Assembly: GCF_001297125.1 (NCBI RefSeq) | Contig: NZ_LHPC01000051.1 | Span: forward strand, 62,001 to 126,000 | From: Pseudomonas sp. RIT-PI-q | GTDB taxonomy: Bacteria > Pseudomonadota > Gammaproteobacteria > Pseudomonadales > Pseudomonadaceae | Reading direction: 5' to 3' | Length of the DNA stretch: 64,000 nucleotides | Shown: in pieces, positions 63,943-64,000 of the stretch | How the letters are laid out: every line of letters begins with the position of its first letter | Position numbering within the stretch: the first letter of the stretch is position 1 | Notes under the pieces: generated by a model | The model's input: the letters and a program-made list of their open reading frames with translations, nothing else | Databases searched by the model: none | What the model was told of the DNA's origin: nothing | Made by a program: the position numbers and the translations under genes

Positions 63943-64000
63943 AGCACTCTCCTTTTTCAAATGACGACTTTGCATCAGGCCTAAAGAAAAAACCGCACGC
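63943..64000. other. Right-edge region upstream of fabF
   Basis: A GGTTTTTTCTTTAGGC stretch on the minus strand looks like the tail of an intrinsic terminator of the upstream gene (probably acpP). It is cut by the window edge, so this is not certain. Confidence 0.4.

Overview
The window is chromosomal DNA of a Pseudomonas, most likely of the P. fluorescens group. Three things support this. The block rgsA-tatD-pilZ-holB-tmk-mltG-pabC-fabF, the etfBA/etfD locus, the NAGGN osmolyte genes and mnmC are all typical of the genus. The G+C content is high. The gaps between genes carry about twenty REP-type palindromes of the kinds known from fluorescent pseudomonads. I saw no tRNA, rRNA, CRISPR array, insertion sequence or prophage. 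Coding density is high and most genes are on the minus strand.

Layout. Positions 1-9 kb hold an exporter-type ABC protein (cut by the left edge), a DsbA-like protein, the tRNA hydroxylase TrhO, BolA, a DUF2059 protein, fumarase FumC, an EamA transporter and a thiolase. Positions 9-19.6 kb hold a polyphosphate:AMP phosphotransferase, MnmC, the three-gene NAGGN dipeptide osmoprotectant operon, YheU, a CsrA/RsmA paralog with a hairpin next to its ribosome binding site, YnfA and an SDR. Positions 20-28 kb hold an LTA-synthase-like sulfatase, envelope and lipid-binding proteins, a MocR-type regulator and a compact three-gene envelope operon (solute-binding protein, DUF4398 lipoprotein, OmpA-like lipoprotein). 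Positions 28-32 kb hold the electron-transfer flavoprotein genes etfBA and, divergently, etfD, whose promoter carries a PsrA-like box.

Positions 32-54 kb are the accessory metabolic part. It contains an AraC regulator with a divergent alcohol dehydrogenase, the D-galactonate operon dgoK-dgoA-dgoD-dgoT plus an IclR regulator, a MFS transporter with a premature stop, a run of small stress-type genes, a nucleoside-type cluster (GntR/UTRA regulator, ADP-ribosylglycohydrolase, NCS1 permease, PfkB kinase), and a sugar locus (FadR-type GntR, SMP-30 lactonase, SDR dehydrogenase, AraFGH transporter). The dgo operon and the SDR gene, about 13 kb apart, have nearly the same promoter with the same upstream ATCCC-N7-GGGA element. 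This suggests one control circuit for a complete oxidative galactose route: AraFGH uptake, dehydrogenase, lactonase, galactonate, dgo enzymes. Between this promoter and the SDR gene lies a terminator-like hairpin and a short leader ORF.

Positions 54-64 kb return to core genes: DUF1285, a DUF4823 lipoprotein broken by a one-base shift in a homopolymer, moaA, a TetR regulator, the sRNA rgsA, and the tightly packed fabF-pabC-mltG-tmk-holB-pilZ-tatD operon, whose first gene begins just inside the right edge.

Limits: all family names come from reading translated sequence without searches. Substrates of transporters, regulators and the uncharacterised cluster are inferences. The two broken genes could be real mutations or sequencing errors.
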